Positions 50,110 through 59,130 of a stretch of DNA of 63,568 nt are shown here, in pieces. How positions within the stretch are numbered: the first letter of the stretch is position 1; the number at the start of each line of letters is the position of its first letter. Both the position numbers and the translations under genes were made by a program. The DNA comes from Lachnospiraceae bacterium (GTDB lineage: Bacteria > Bacillota > Clostridia > Lachnospirales > Lachnospiraceae). The stretch is from NCBI GenBank assembly GCA_016294075.1, contig JAEDCQ010000010.1, positions 1 through 63,568 of the forward strand. Reading direction: 5' to 3'. Below the pieces are notes generated by a model. That model did no database searches. It was not told where the DNA came from and saw only the letters and a list, made by a program, of their open reading frames with translations.

Positions 50110-51162
50110 ATGGGACGAATCACGATTTGGAAACGGGCAATCCTTATGGAGCTGCTCTTCATTTTATTGTTGGTCGCAATAAACGGAATGACTCCGGTGC
50201 TGCAAAAAACTTCATCGCAGACGAAAGAAGAAAAGAAGGAGAAAAAAGACAGTATCAAATGGGTCGAATTTAATCCTACCTGTGAGGCCATGACATATGC
50301 CTATGAAACAGACATGCAGATGCATGGAACAGAGCAGGAGATAGGCTGGGTTTCCCTGCTTGCCTATGCGGCAGCAAAAAGCGGCGGTACTTTCGATAAG
50401 AATTCCGTACCCGTTATGAGAAAGCTTGTAAAGCAAATTATTGAGAAGGAAACAACATTGGGGAAAGCAACAGAAAAACTGGAGTATTATCCTTATTATC
50501 TGGAGGCATATGAAGCGGTTCTCGGAGGAATGGTCGGGGAATATGAGATAGAGGTAAAGGATGACAAAGGAAATACGTCTTTTCAAAAGAAATATGGACT
50601 GAAGGCATTTCTTCCGATTGCGAAAGGCTTTCCTTATAATGATTATGATGATTTCGGTTCCTCGCGAAGCTTTGGGTATAAACGGCAGCATCTGGGACAT
50701 GACATGATGGGACAGATAGGCACGCCGATTATTGCGGTGGAATCCGGAACGGTAGAAGCAATCGGCTGGAACCGTTACGGAGGCTGGAGAATCGGCATCC
50801 GAAGCTTTGATAAAAAAAGATATTACTATTATGCGCATCTGCGTCAGAATTATCCGTATCAGGAGGGGTTGGAAGAAGGAAGTATTGTAACGGCAGGTGA
50901 TGTAATAGGGTATATGGGACATACAGGCTATAGCGATAAGGAAAATGTCAATAACATTAAGGTCACGCATCTTCATTTTGGTCTGGAGCTTATTTTTGAT
51001 GAAGCCAGACGGGAAGACGGAAAGGAAATCTGGATTGACTGCTACGAGTTGACAAAATTTCTTTATAAAAACAGAAGTGAGACGGTGAAAAAAGAGGGAA
51101 CGAAGGAGTGGGAACGTGTTTATCATATGAAAGACCCGGAATGTGAAAAGCATCTGAATTAG
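50110..51162 (+). CDS. M23 family metallopeptidase
   Basis: The 350-residue protein has an N-terminal membrane helix (about 8-27) and a charged linker. A helical region of about 120 residues follows (GTEQEIGWVSLLAYAAAKSG). The C-terminal LytM/M23 domain has HLGHDMMGQIGTPIIAVESG (zinc His and Asp near 195-200), WRIGIRSFDKKRYYYYAHL, and THLHFGL near 286-290. All zinc ligands look present. It would cut peptidoglycan cross bridges. The association with the glycosyltransferases upstream is by position only (71-bp gap). Confidence 0.88.
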   Translation: MGRITIWKRAILMELLFILLLVAINGMTPVLQKTSSQTKEEKKEKKDSIKWVEFNPTCEAMTYAYETDMQMHGTEQEIGWVSLLAYAAAKSGGTFDKNSVPVMRKLVKQIIEKETTLGKATEKLEYYPYYLEAYEAVLGGMVGEYEIEVKDDKGNTSFQKKYGLKAFLPIAKGFPYNDYDDFGSSRSFGYKRQHLGHDMMGQIGTPIIAVESGTVEAIGWNRYGGWRIGIRSFDKKRYYYYAHLRQNYPYQEGLEEGSIVTAGDVIGYMGHTGYSDKENVNNIKVTHLHFGLELIFDEARREDGKEIWIDCYELTKFLYKNRSETVKKEGTKEWERVYHMKDPECEKHLN

Positions 51163-51189
51163 CACAGTTTTATATTCTGTCGAAAACCA

Positions 51190-51218
51190 TTGCAAAATGG
51201 CAGATGCTATGTTAAAAT
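51190..51218 (+). promoter_or_regulatory. promoter of the butyrate operon
   Basis: TTGCAA (51190-51195), 17 bp, TAAAAT (51213-51218), 61 bp before the thl ATG. Confidence 0.65.
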
Positions 51219-51279
51219 AATGGCGTCGTACAATGATAAAAAAATAACAATCCTAAAGTATGAAAGGAGTCATGTAAAA

Positions 51280-52461
51280 ATGGCAAAGAAAGTAGTTTTA
51301 GCTGGTGCATGTCGTACAGCTATCGGAACAATGGGTGGTTCTCTTTCCACTACACCGGCACCTGAACTTGGTGCAATCGTTATTAAAGAGGCATTAAACA
51401 GAGCAGGAGTAGCACCTGAACAGGTTGATCATGTATATATGGGTTGCGTTATCCAGGCAGGTCTTGGACAGAATGTTGCCCGTCAGGCGTCCATCAAAGC
51501 AGGCTTACCGGTTGAAGTTCCGGCAGTAACCGTAAACGTTGTATGCGGTTCCGGTCTTAACTGTGTAAACATGGCCGCACAGATGATTCAGGCAGGAGAT
51601 GCCGATATCGTCGTTGCAGGCGGTATGGAAAACATGTCTATGGCTCCTTATGCTATGAAACAGGCTCGTTTCGGATATAGAATGAACAACGGAACATTGG
51701 TAGATACAATGGTTAATGATGCATTATGGGATGCATTTAATGATTATCATATGATTAAAACTGCTGATAATGTAGCAGAGCAGTGGGGTCTTACAAGAGA
51801 AGAATTGGATGAGTTCGCGTTAAACAGCCAGAAGAAGGCAGAAGCAGCTCAGGCAGCAGGCGCATTTGATTCTGAAATCGTACCTGTTATGGTTAAGAAG
51901 AAAAAAGAGATGGTAGAATTTAAGGTGGATGAAGGTCCTCGTCCGGGTTCTACAATCGAAGGTCTCGCAAAGCTTCGTCCGATTAATCCGAACGGATTTG
52001 TAACGGCAGGTAATGCTTCCGGTATCAATGACGGTGCAGCAGCAATCGTAGTTATGAGCGAAGAAAAAGCAAAAGAGTTAGGTGTTAAGCCTATGGCTAC
52101 ATTTGTAGCAGGTGCTCTTGGCGGTGTAGATCCTTCCATCATGGGTGTTGGCCCGGTTGCTTCTACAAAGAAGGTGCTTGCTAAGACAGGTATGAAGATT
52201 GAAGACTTTGATATTATTGAAGCAAATGAAGCATTCGCTGCTCAGTCAATCGCAGTTGGACGTGATTTGGGAATTGATGTTGAAAAACAGCTTAATCCTA
52301 ACGGTGGTGCAATTGCACTCGGACATCCGGTTGGAGCTTCAGGCTGCCGTATCCTTGTTACATTGCTTCATGAAATGGAAAAGAAGGATGCCAAGAAAGG
52401 TCTTGCCACACTTTGTATCGGCGGTGGTATGGGCTGCTCTACAATCGTAGAAAGAGAATAA
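51280..52461 (+). CDS. thlA: acetyl-CoA acetyltransferase (thiolase)
   Basis: The 393-residue thiolase has the acyl-enzyme Cys in NVVCGSGLNCVNMA (about residue 88), NGFVTAGNASGINDGAAA, and the C-terminal NPNGGAIALGHPVGASG (His) and CIGGGMG (Cys). It condenses two acetyl-CoA to acetoacetyl-CoA, the first step of butyrate formation. AAAGGAG is 10 nt from ATG 51280. Codon use in this operon is enriched for GCT, GGT and CGT relative to neighbours, consistent with high expression. A palindromic element separates it from crt. Confidence 0.97.
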   Translation: MAKKVVLAGACRTAIGTMGGSLSTTPAPELGAIVIKEALNRAGVAPEQVDHVYMGCVIQAGLGQNVARQASIKAGLPVEVPAVTVNVVCGSGLNCVNMAAQMIQAGDADIVVAGGMENMSMAPYAMKQARFGYRMNNGTLVDTMVNDALWDAFNDYHMIKTADNVAEQWGLTREELDEFALNSQKKAEAAQAAGAFDSEIVPVMVKKKKEMVEFKVDEGPRPGSTIEGLAKLRPINPNGFVTAGNASGINDGAAAIVVMSEEKAKELGVKPMATFVAGALGGVDPSIMGVGPVASTKKVLAKTGMKIEDFDIIEANEAFAAQSIAVGRDLGIDVEKQLNPNGGAIALGHPVGASGCRILVTLLHEMEKKDAKKGLATLCIGGGMGCSTIVERE

Positions 52462-52498
52462 TAAAGCCTTGCGTTTTGTGACGCGGGCGTAAGTAAGA

Positions 52499-52625
52499 GG
52501 GATTGATATATTCCATGAAAAACACGCTCTCGCTTGACTTTACACGCAGCGGTACTAAGCTCGGAGATACCTCGCTAAGTACCGGCGTGTACAGACAGTT
52601 TTTCATCAGAATATTTCAATCCCCC
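52499..52625 (+). repeat. palindromic structured element between thl and crt
   Basis: The outer arms, GGGATTGATATATTC..ATGAAAAAC (52499-52523) and its near complement (about 52598-52623), differ by one mismatch and one bulge. Inside is a second stem: TACACGC (52541-52547) with GCGTGTA (52585-52591), GGTACT (52551-52556) with AGTACC (52578-52583), and AGC (52558-52560) with GCT (52574-52576). It does not match a riboswitch I know, has no T tail and encodes no protein. It may be a processing or stability element, or a MITE-like repeat. Confidence 0.7.
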
Positions 52626-52711
52626 AAATTGCGTAATGGAATACAAAACGGTGGCTGTTGTTTTGGCGGAAAATATTAAATTCTATATAAAATTAAAAAA
52701 GGAGAACGGAC

Positions 52712-53497
52712 ATGGAATATGTTGTATATGAACAAAAAGGTGCTGTCGGTATTGTTACCATCAGCCGTGAAAAAGCATTAAATGCTTTAAATTCTACAGT
52801 ATTGGAAGAATTAAATGCGACATTTGATGCCATTAACCTGGATGAAGTAAGATGTGTAATTTTAACAGGTGCCGGACAGAAATCATTTGTTGCAGGCGCT
52901 GATATCGGCGAAATGAGCTCTCTGACAAAGGCAGAAGGCGAAGCCTTCGGTAAAAAGGGAAATGATGTATTCTTAAAGATTGAAAACTTCCCGATTCCTG
53001 TTATCTGTGCAATCAACGGCTTTGCATTAGGCGGCGGATGTGAAATCGCCATGAGCTGTGATATCCGTATCTGTTCTGATAATGCGGTATTCGGACAGCC
53101 TGAGGTGGGTCTCGGAATTACACCGGGATTCGGCGGAACACAGAGACTGGCACGTCTTGTTGGACCGGGCATGGCAAAACAGATGATTTATACAGCAAGA
53201 AATATCAAAGCGGATGAGGCTTACCGCATCGGTCTTGTAAATGCAGTTTATACACAGGAGGAATTACTTCCTGCAGCAGAAAAAATGGCAGCAGGTATTG
53301 CAAAGAATGCTCCGATTGCTGTTCGTAACTGCAAGAAGGCAATCAATGAAGGTTTAGCACTTCCGATGGACAAGGCTGTAGAAGTAGAAGAAAAATTATT
53401 CGGTGACTGCTTTGAAACAGAAGATCAGAAGTACGGAATGGCATTCTTCTTGGACAAAAACAAAGAAAAGGTAAAAGAGCCTTTTAAAAACTGCTAA
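52712..53497 (+). CDS. crt: 3-hydroxybutyryl-CoA dehydratase (crotonase)
   Basis: The 261-residue enoyl-CoA hydratase family enzyme has GAGQKSFVAGADIGEM and NGFALGGGCEIAMSCDIR for the oxyanion hole. The acid/base glutamates lie in FGQPEVGLGITPGFGGTQRL. It dehydrates 3-hydroxybutyryl-CoA to crotonyl-CoA. A strong AAAGGAG-type ribosome binding site precedes ATG 52712. hbd follows after 76 bp. Confidence 0.97.
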   Translation: MEYVVYEQKGAVGIVTISREKALNALNSTVLEELNATFDAINLDEVRCVILTGAGQKSFVAGADIGEMSSLTKAEGEAFGKKGNDVFLKIENFPIPVICAINGFALGGGCEIAMSCDIRICSDNAVFGQPEVGLGITPGFGGTQRLARLVGPGMAKQMIYTARNIKADEAYRIGLVNAVYTQEELLPAAEKMAAGIAKNAPIAVRNCKKAINEGLALPMDKAVEVEEKLFGDCFETEDQKYGMAFFLDKNKEKVKEPFKNC

Positions 53498-53573
53498 AAA
53501 AACGGTAGTAATGTTACCGGGTTTATGAGTTGTAAAAGAAATATATATTTTTATATAAGGAGGATTTTTTTAA

Positions 53574-54446
53574 ATGAAAGTAGGTATTATCGGTGCCGGA
53601 ACCATGGGACAGGGCATTGCAAAGGCATTTGCTCAGGTTGACGGATATGAAGTAGCACTCTGCGACATCAAGCAGGAATGGGCAGAAGGCGGAAAAGACA
53701 AAATTGCAAAGGGCTATGCTAAGCTTGTAGAAAAAGGAAAAATGACACAGGAAGCAGCAGATGCCATCGTTGCTAAAATTACTCCCGGTTTAAAAGAAAA
53801 CCTTTGTGCAGACTGCGATTTAATTGTGGAAGCTGCATTTGAAAATATGGAAGTTAAGAAGACAACTTTTGCTGAACTTGATAAGATTGCAAAGCCGGAA
53901 TGTGTATTTGCATCTAACACATCCAGTCTTTCCATTACAGAAATCGGAAACGGATTAAACCGTCCTATGATCGGTATGCATTTCTTTAATCCTGCAGACC
54001 GTATGAAATTGGTAGAAGTAATCGCAGGCGTAAATACACCTGCTGAAACGGTTGAAACAATCAAGAAGATTTCCGAAGAAATCGGTAAGACTCCTGTACA
54101 GGTAAATGAAGCTGCAGGTTTCGTAGTAAACCGTATTTTAATTCCTATGATTAACGAAGCTGCTTTCATTAAGATGGAAGGTGTTTCCGATATCGCAGGT
54201 ATTGACGCAGCTATGAAGCTTGGTGCAAATCATCCGATGGGTCCTTTAGAGTTAGGTGACTTCATTGGTCTTGATATCTGCCTTGCTATTATGGATGTTC
54301 TTTACAATGAAACCGGTGACAGCAAGTATCGTGCATGCCCTCTTATCCGTAAGATGGTACGTGGCGGAAACCTTGGTTGTAAGAGTGGTAAGGGATTCTA
54401 TGTATACAATGCTGACAGAACCAAAACCCCTGTTGATGCTCAGTAA
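53574..54446 (+). CDS. hbd: 3-hydroxybutyryl-CoA dehydrogenase
   Basis: The 290-residue enzyme has the N-terminal Rossmann GAGTMGQGIAKAF, the catalytic His in IGMHFFNPADRMKLVEVI, and the C-terminal dimer domain (ANHPMGPLELGDFIGLD). The segment after NPA is DRMKLVEV, where many clostridial enzymes have PVMKLVE. It reduces acetoacetyl-CoA. Ribosome binding site GGAGGA is at about 53560. bcd follows after 41 bp. Confidence 0.97.
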   Translation: MKVGIIGAGTMGQGIAKAFAQVDGYEVALCDIKQEWAEGGKDKIAKGYAKLVEKGKMTQEAADAIVAKITPGLKENLCADCDLIVEAAFENMEVKKTTFAELDKIAKPECVFASNTSSLSITEIGNGLNRPMIGMHFFNPADRMKLVEVIAGVNTPAETVETIKKISEEIGKTPVQVNEAAGFVVNRILIPMINEAAFIKMEGVSDIAGIDAAMKLGANHPMGPLELGDFIGLDICLAIMDVLYNETGDSKYRACPLIRKMVRGGNLGCKSGKGFYVYNADRTKTPVDAQ

Positions 54447-54487
54447 AAAATTCTTTTGAAATAAATTTTTAATGGAGGAAATAAATC

Positions 54488-55648
54488 ATGAATTTTTCTT
54501 TAAGTAAGGAACATGAAATGGCGAGAGGCCTCTTCAAAGAGTTCGCTGAAACAGAAGTAAAGCCTTTAGCACAGGAAGTGGACGAGACAGAAGTTTTCCC
54601 AAGAGAAACTGTTGAAAAAATGGCAAAATGCGGATTCCTTGGAATCCCTGTTCCGAAGGAATACGGCGGACAGGGTTGTGACCCTTTAACATACGCTATG
54701 TGTGTGGAAGAGCTCTCTAAGGTTTGCGGTACAACAGGTGTTATCGTATCCGCACATACATCTTTATGCTGTGACCCTATCCAGACATATGGTACGGAAG
54801 AACAGAAGCAGAAATACTTAGTTCCGCTTGCAAAAGGTGAAAAATTAGGTGCTTTCGGTTTAACTGAGCCGGGCGCAGGTACAGATGCACAGGGTATGCA
54901 GACCAAAGCTGTTTTAGATGAAGCTACAGGTGAATGGGTATTAAACGGTTCCAAGTGCTTTATCACAAACGGTAAAGAAGCTGACGTTTACATTATTTTT
55001 GCTTATACAGATATCGTAGAAGATAAGAAGGGTAGAAAGCAGAAAAAATTCTCTGCATTTATCGTAGAAAAAGGAACGGAAGGATTTACCTTCGGTACAA
55101 AAGAAAAGAAAATGGGTATCCGTGGTTCAGCAACCTATGAATTAATTTTCCAGGATTGCAGAATTCCGGGTGAAAACCTTCTCGGACAGAGAGGAAAAGG
55201 ATTCCCTATCGCTATGCATACTCTTGACGGCGGACGTATCGGTATCGCTGCTCAGGCTCTTGGTATTGCAGAGGGCGCTTTAGAAGCAACTATCAATTAT
55301 GTAAAAGAAAGAAAGCAGTTCGGTCGTGCAATCGGTGCTTTCCAGAATACACAGTTCCAGTTGGCTGATATGGCTACAAAGGTGAAAGCCGCTCAGATGA
55401 TGGTTTACAGAGCTGCTATGGCAAAGGCTACTCAGCAGGTTTACTCTGTAGAAGCTGCTATGGCTAAATTATATGCCGCAGAAGTAGCTATGGAAGTAAC
55501 AACAAAGGCTGTTCAGTTACATGGTGGATACGGTTACATCAGAGAATATGATGTTGAGCGTATGATGAGAGATGCTAAGATTACAGAAATCTACGAAGGT
55601 ACAAGCGAAGTACAGCGTATGGTTATTTCAGGTGCGTTGTTGAAGTAA
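54488..55648 (+). CDS. bcd: butyryl-CoA dehydrogenase
   Basis: The 386-residue acyl-CoA dehydrogenase has the flavin-binding FGLTEPGAGTDAQGMQTKA and CFITNGKEADVYIIFAYTD, and the catalytic Glu in ITEIYEGTSEVQRMVISG near the C-terminus. With the EtfBA pair downstream it reduces crotonyl-CoA with NADH and bifurcates electrons to ferredoxin. The trio bcd-etfB-etfA in this order is the known bifurcating Bcd/Etf complex. Confidence 0.97.
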   Translation: MNFSLSKEHEMARGLFKEFAETEVKPLAQEVDETEVFPRETVEKMAKCGFLGIPVPKEYGGQGCDPLTYAMCVEELSKVCGTTGVIVSAHTSLCCDPIQTYGTEEQKQKYLVPLAKGEKLGAFGLTEPGAGTDAQGMQTKAVLDEATGEWVLNGSKCFITNGKEADVYIIFAYTDIVEDKKGRKQKKFSAFIVEKGTEGFTFGTKEKKMGIRGSATYELIFQDCRIPGENLLGQRGKGFPIAMHTLDGGRIGIAAQALGIAEGALEATINYVKERKQFGRAIGAFQNTQFQLADMATKVKAAQMMVYRAAMAKATQQVYSVEAAMAKLYAAEVAMEVTTKAVQLHGGYGYIREYDVERMMRDAKITEIYEGTSEVQRMVISGALLK

Positions 55649-55702
55649 TTCACTTGACGCAGGAAGCATTGTTAAAATAATTAAAATAAGGAGATAAGTA
55701 CA

Positions 55703-56485
55703 ATGAAAATTGTTGTTTGCGTAAAACAGGTACCTGATACAAAGGGTGGCGTTAAATTCAAACCGGACGGAACACTTGACAGAGCTGCAATGCTTACAAT
55801 CATGAATCCGGACGATAAAGCTGGCTTAGAAGCAGCACTTAGATTAAAAGACCAGTATGGCGCAGAGGTTACAGTAGTAACTATGGGTCTTCCGAAAGCT
55901 GAAGAGGTTCTTCGTGAAGCTTTAGCTATGGGCGCTGATAAGGGTATCCTTGTAACAGACAGAGTATTGGGTGGAGCTGATACATGGGCTACTTCCCAGA
56001 CACTTGCGGGAGCAATCCGTAACTTAGATTATGACTTGATTATTACAGGACGTCAGGCTATTGATGGTGATACAGCTCAGGTTGGTCCTCAGATTTCAGA
56101 GCATTTAGGAATTCCGGTAATTTCTTATGCACAGAAAATCGAAGTGAAAGATAACAGCGTAATCGTTGAGCGTTTATATGATGACAGATATCATGTAGTG
56201 AAAGCGCAGATGCCTTGTCTTGTTACTGCACTTGCTGAATTAAATCAGCCTCGTTATATGACTCCGGGTGGAATTTTCGATGCTTACAAAGCAGAAATCA
56301 CTGTATGGGGCAGAGCTGACTTAAAGGATGTTGAAGATTCTAACCTCGGTCTTAAGGGTTCACCTACACAGATCGCTAAGGCTTCCGATAAAGTAAGAAA
56401 GGGAGCAGGAGAAAAGGTTGCTTTAGATCCTACAGAAGCTGTTGCATATATTATGGATAAGTTAACAGAGAAACACGTTATTTAA
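55703..56485 (+). CDS. etfB: electron transfer flavoprotein beta subunit
   Basis: The 260-residue protein begins MKIVVCVKQVPDTKGGVKF and has the EtfB core VTVVTMGLPKAEEVLREALAMGAD and LIITGRQAIDGDTAQVGPQI. It forms with EtfA the FAD-containing bifurcating Etf of Bcd. Gap to bcd is 54 bp and to etfA 95 bp. Confidence 0.97.
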   Translation: MKIVVCVKQVPDTKGGVKFKPDGTLDRAAMLTIMNPDDKAGLEAALRLKDQYGAEVTVVTMGLPKAEEVLREALAMGADKGILVTDRVLGGADTWATSQTLAGAIRNLDYDLIITGRQAIDGDTAQVGPQISEHLGIPVISYAQKIEVKDNSVIVERLYDDRYHVVKAQMPCLVTALAELNQPRYMTPGGIFDAYKAEITVWGRADLKDVEDSNLGLKGSPTQIAKASDKVRKGAGEKVALDPTEAVAYIMDKLTEKHVI

Positions 56486-56580
56486 CCTTAAGCAGGTAGC
56501 GAAGTGGATTGCAGATATCTTCTTTGATACTGTTTTGCAATAATTTAACAAAGTGCTTAGTAGCATGGAAAGGATAGAAA

Positions 56581-57624
56581 ATGAATTTAGCAGAATATAA
56601 AGGCGTATATGTCTTCGCTCAGCAGGTTGACAATGAAGTGAGCGGAATTGCTTTAGAATTAATTGGTAAAGGTAAAGAACTTGCAAAAGATTTAAACACA
56701 GACGTAACTGCTGTATTAATCGGTTCCGATGTAAAGGGACTTGTTGATGTATTAGCAGAGTACGGTGCTGATAAGGTTATTGTTGTAGATGATCCTGAAT
56801 TAAAGGATTACAGAACAGAACCGTATGCGCATGCATTAGCTTCTGTTATCAACGAGTTCAAGCCTGATGTTATGTTAGTAGGTGCTACAGCTATCGGACG
56901 TGATTTAGGACCGAGAGTATCTGCCAGAGTACACACAGGTTTAACTGCTGACTGTACACAGCTTGATATCGGAGATTTCCCGATGAATCCTGTTCCGGGA
57001 AAAGAAACAAAACACAATCAGTTATTAATGACTCGTCCGGCATTCGGTGGAAATACAATCGCAACAATTGCATGCCCTGATTTCCGTCCTCAGATGGCAA
57101 CGGTTCGTCCCGGTGTTATGCAGAAGGCCGAAAGAGTTGCAGGTGCAAAAGCAGAAGTAATCGAATTCAATCCGGGCTTCACACCTGATAACAAATATGT
57201 TGAAATCTTAGAAGTAGTTAAGGCTGTATCAGATGTAGCAGATATCATGGACGCTAAGATTTTAGTATCCGGCGGACGTGGAGTAGGCTCTCCTGAAAAC
57301 TTCAAGATTCTGGAAGACCTCGCAGATGCACTCGGCGGAACAGTAAGCTGCTCACGTGCAGTTGTAGATTCCGGCTGGAAGCCTCGTGACCTTCAGGTAG
57401 GACAGACAGGTAAGACAGTTCGTCCTCAGGTTTACTTTGCAATCGGTATTTCCGGAGCAATTCAGCACGTTGCAGGTATGGAAGAATCAGACATTATCGT
57501 TGCTATCAACAAGGACGAAAATGCGCCTATCTTCGATGTGGCTGATTACGGTATCGTAGGCGACTTAAATAAAATTGTTCCTGCTTTAACAGAGCAGATT
57601 AAGGCTGCAAAAGCGGCAAAATAA
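56581..57624 (+). CDS. etfA: electron transfer flavoprotein alpha subunit
   Basis: The 347-residue protein has N-terminal ETF domains (YGADKVIVVDDPELKDYRTE; MLVGATAIGRDLGPRVSARV) and the C-terminal FAD-binding motif LVSGGRGVGSPENFKILEDL with VDSGWKPRDLQVGQTGKTV and YFAIGISGAIQHVAGME. It is the last gene of the operon and is followed by a strong terminator. Genes for the terminal step (but or buk/ptb) are not in the window. Confidence 0.97.
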   Translation: MNLAEYKGVYVFAQQVDNEVSGIALELIGKGKELAKDLNTDVTAVLIGSDVKGLVDVLAEYGADKVIVVDDPELKDYRTEPYAHALASVINEFKPDVMLVGATAIGRDLGPRVSARVHTGLTADCTQLDIGDFPMNPVPGKETKHNQLLMTRPAFGGNTIATIACPDFRPQMATVRPGVMQKAERVAGAKAEVIEFNPGFTPDNKYVEILEVVKAVSDVADIMDAKILVSGGRGVGSPENFKILEDLADALGGTVSCSRAVVDSGWKPRDLQVGQTGKTVRPQVYFAIGISGAIQHVAGMEESDIIVAINKDENAPIFDVADYGIVGDLNKIVPALTEQIKAAKAAK

Positions 57625-57650
57625 ATTTGTATATAGATAAGTATATACCG

Positions 57651-57681
57651 AAGGCCGGGTGATTTATCATCCGGCCTTTTT
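57651..57681 (+). terminator. terminator of the butyrate operon
   Basis: AAGGCCGG and CCGGCCTT pair around GTGATTTATCAT, followed by a T run. Confidence 0.9.
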
Positions 57682-57731
57682 AGGTGATTTTACCCATATT
57701 TAGTTGTTTGAAGATAAATAAGGTTTTCTAA

Positions 57732-57845
57732 TATTTGTTCTACCAATTAGATAATTGTGGGAATACAGATTCAAGTAGAGCTACTCAGATAACAAAAACT
57801 CAGGCAGAGGCATTGGGACTAAGTCCATGTTCAAAGTGCTGGTAA
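57732..57845 (+). pseudogene. fragment of a Cys-containing (Ada/nuclease-tail-like) protein
   Basis: A 37-codon open frame with no start reads YQLDNCGNTDSSRATQ and ITKTQAEALGLSPCSKCW to TAA at 57843-57845. The pattern C-x(n)-EA-x-x-x-G-x-x-PC-x-x-C recalls the metal-binding tails of Ada-like or nuclease proteins. A TAA precedes it at 57729-57731. The rest of the gene is not visible, so it is probably a decayed remnant. The rest of the gap 57846-57982 holds only a promoter. Confidence 0.35.
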
Positions 57846-57861
57846 TATATAAGAGTATAAG

Positions 57862-57890
57862 TTGTCATTTGTGTACATAAATAATATAAT
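57862..57890 (+). promoter_or_regulatory. promoter of nagA
   Basis: TTGTCA (57862-57867), exactly 17 bp, TATAAT (57885-57890). Confidence 0.65.
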
Positions 57891-57982
57891 TGTTCTTGAC
57901 AGATTAAAAAAGTTATTGCCCTATAGATGACAGGGAACAGTGGTCCAATTTATCTGGTGTTAATAATTTAAAGGCGAAGCAT

Positions 57983-59095
57983 ATGACAACATTTAAAGGT
58001 ATAGTATTCACGAAGGATTGTGTATTCCTTCCGGGAAGGGTTACAGTGGAAGAAGACAAGATAAAAGAGCTTCAACTTTGCGAAATGTCGGATCTGACTG
58101 CAGAGGAACAGGAGCAATATCTGCTTCCGGGGCTTGTGGATGTTCACTTTCACGGGGCTACGGGATATGATTTCTGTGACGGAACCAAGGAAGCTTATCG
58201 CGTCATAGAAGCGTATGAAAATCAGCATGGCATTACAAGCATCTGTCCGGCAACCATGACGCTGCCTGCGAAAGAACTGAAAAATATTGTAAAAACGGCT
58301 GCTGACTGTCAGTTGAAGACGCTGAGAGGAATCCATTTGGAGGGACCTTTTATTTCGGTAGAGAAAAAAGGAGCACAGAAAGAGGATTATATCATTCCTG
58401 CGGATAAAAATCTTTTATGTGAGCTTGCAGAGCTTTCGGGAGGTCTTGTTAAGCTTGTATCCATTGCACCGGAAACAGAAGGCGCGATTGCCTGTATCAA
58501 AGACTTAAGGGATACATTCCATTTTTCTATCGCTCATACAACGGCAGATTATGAGACTGCCTGCAAAGCTATTGAAGCAGGCGCAGACCATGTGACACAT
58601 TTATACAATACCATGCCGGTATCTACGCATAGAGCTCCTTCTGTTTTAGGAGCGGCCGCTGATTACGATAGGGTAAAAGTAGAACTGATATGTGACGGCA
58701 TTCATGTGCACTCTTCAATTGTCCGTAACACATTCCGTATCTTTACGGATGACAGGGTTATCCTGATTAGCGACAGCATGCGGGCTGCCGGAATGGGAGA
58801 TGGCAGCTATACATTGGGCGGTCAGGATGTAATCGTAAAAGGCGCACTTGCTACATTGCGTGATGGTATCATTGCAGGAAGTGTCACAAACCTGTTTGAC
58901 TGTATGAAAATGGCAGTTTCCATGGGGATTCCGAAGGAATCCGCTATAAAAGCCGCAACAATCAATCCTGCCAGAAGTATAGGAATAGATGGTATTGTCG
59001 GTTCCTTAGAAGCAGGAAAAAAAGCAGATATCCTTTTTGTGGATGGAAGCTTAAACCTGCAGAAAGTAATGCTACAGGGAAAAATTATAGAATAA
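57983..59095 (+). CDS. nagA: N-acetylglucosamine-6-phosphate deacetylase
   Basis: The 370-residue amidohydrolase has LPGLVDVHFHGATGYDFCDG, where His-x-His is the first metal pair. GIHLEGPFISVEKKGAQ contains the metal-binding Glu, and ITHLYNTM-like VTHLYNTMPVSTHRAPSVLG the later ligands; LISDSMRAAGMGDGSY completes the site. It removes the acetyl group from GlcNAc-6-P in aminosugar catabolism or cell wall recycling. nagB is not next to it. An mtnA-like gene follows after 35 bp. Confidence 0.93.
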   Translation: MTTFKGIVFTKDCVFLPGRVTVEEDKIKELQLCEMSDLTAEEQEQYLLPGLVDVHFHGATGYDFCDGTKEAYRVIEAYENQHGITSICPATMTLPAKELKNIVKTAADCQLKTLRGIHLEGPFISVEKKGAQKEDYIIPADKNLLCELAELSGGLVKLVSIAPETEGAIACIKDLRDTFHFSIAHTTADYETACKAIEAGADHVTHLYNTMPVSTHRAPSVLGAAADYDRVKVELICDGIHVHSSIVRNTFRIFTDDRVILISDSMRAAGMGDGSYTLGGQDVIVKGALATLRDGIIAGSVTNLFDCMKMAVSMGIPKESAIKAATINPARSIGIDGIVGSLEAGKKADILFVDGSLNLQKVMLQGKIIE

Positions 59096-59130
59096 GAAAA
59101 AAGTTTTATAATAGTATTGAGGAAATCAGA

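Noticed and set aside
50212..51195. 327-residue open frame on the minus strand
   Set aside because: It lies antisense to the M23 peptidase, which has full catalytic motifs; the minus frame has low-complexity composition and no recognised domain.
57891..57982. Promoter TTGACA (57896-57901) with TATAGA
   Set aside because: The spacing is 20 bp; the TTGTCA-17-TATAAT pair just upstream is much better.
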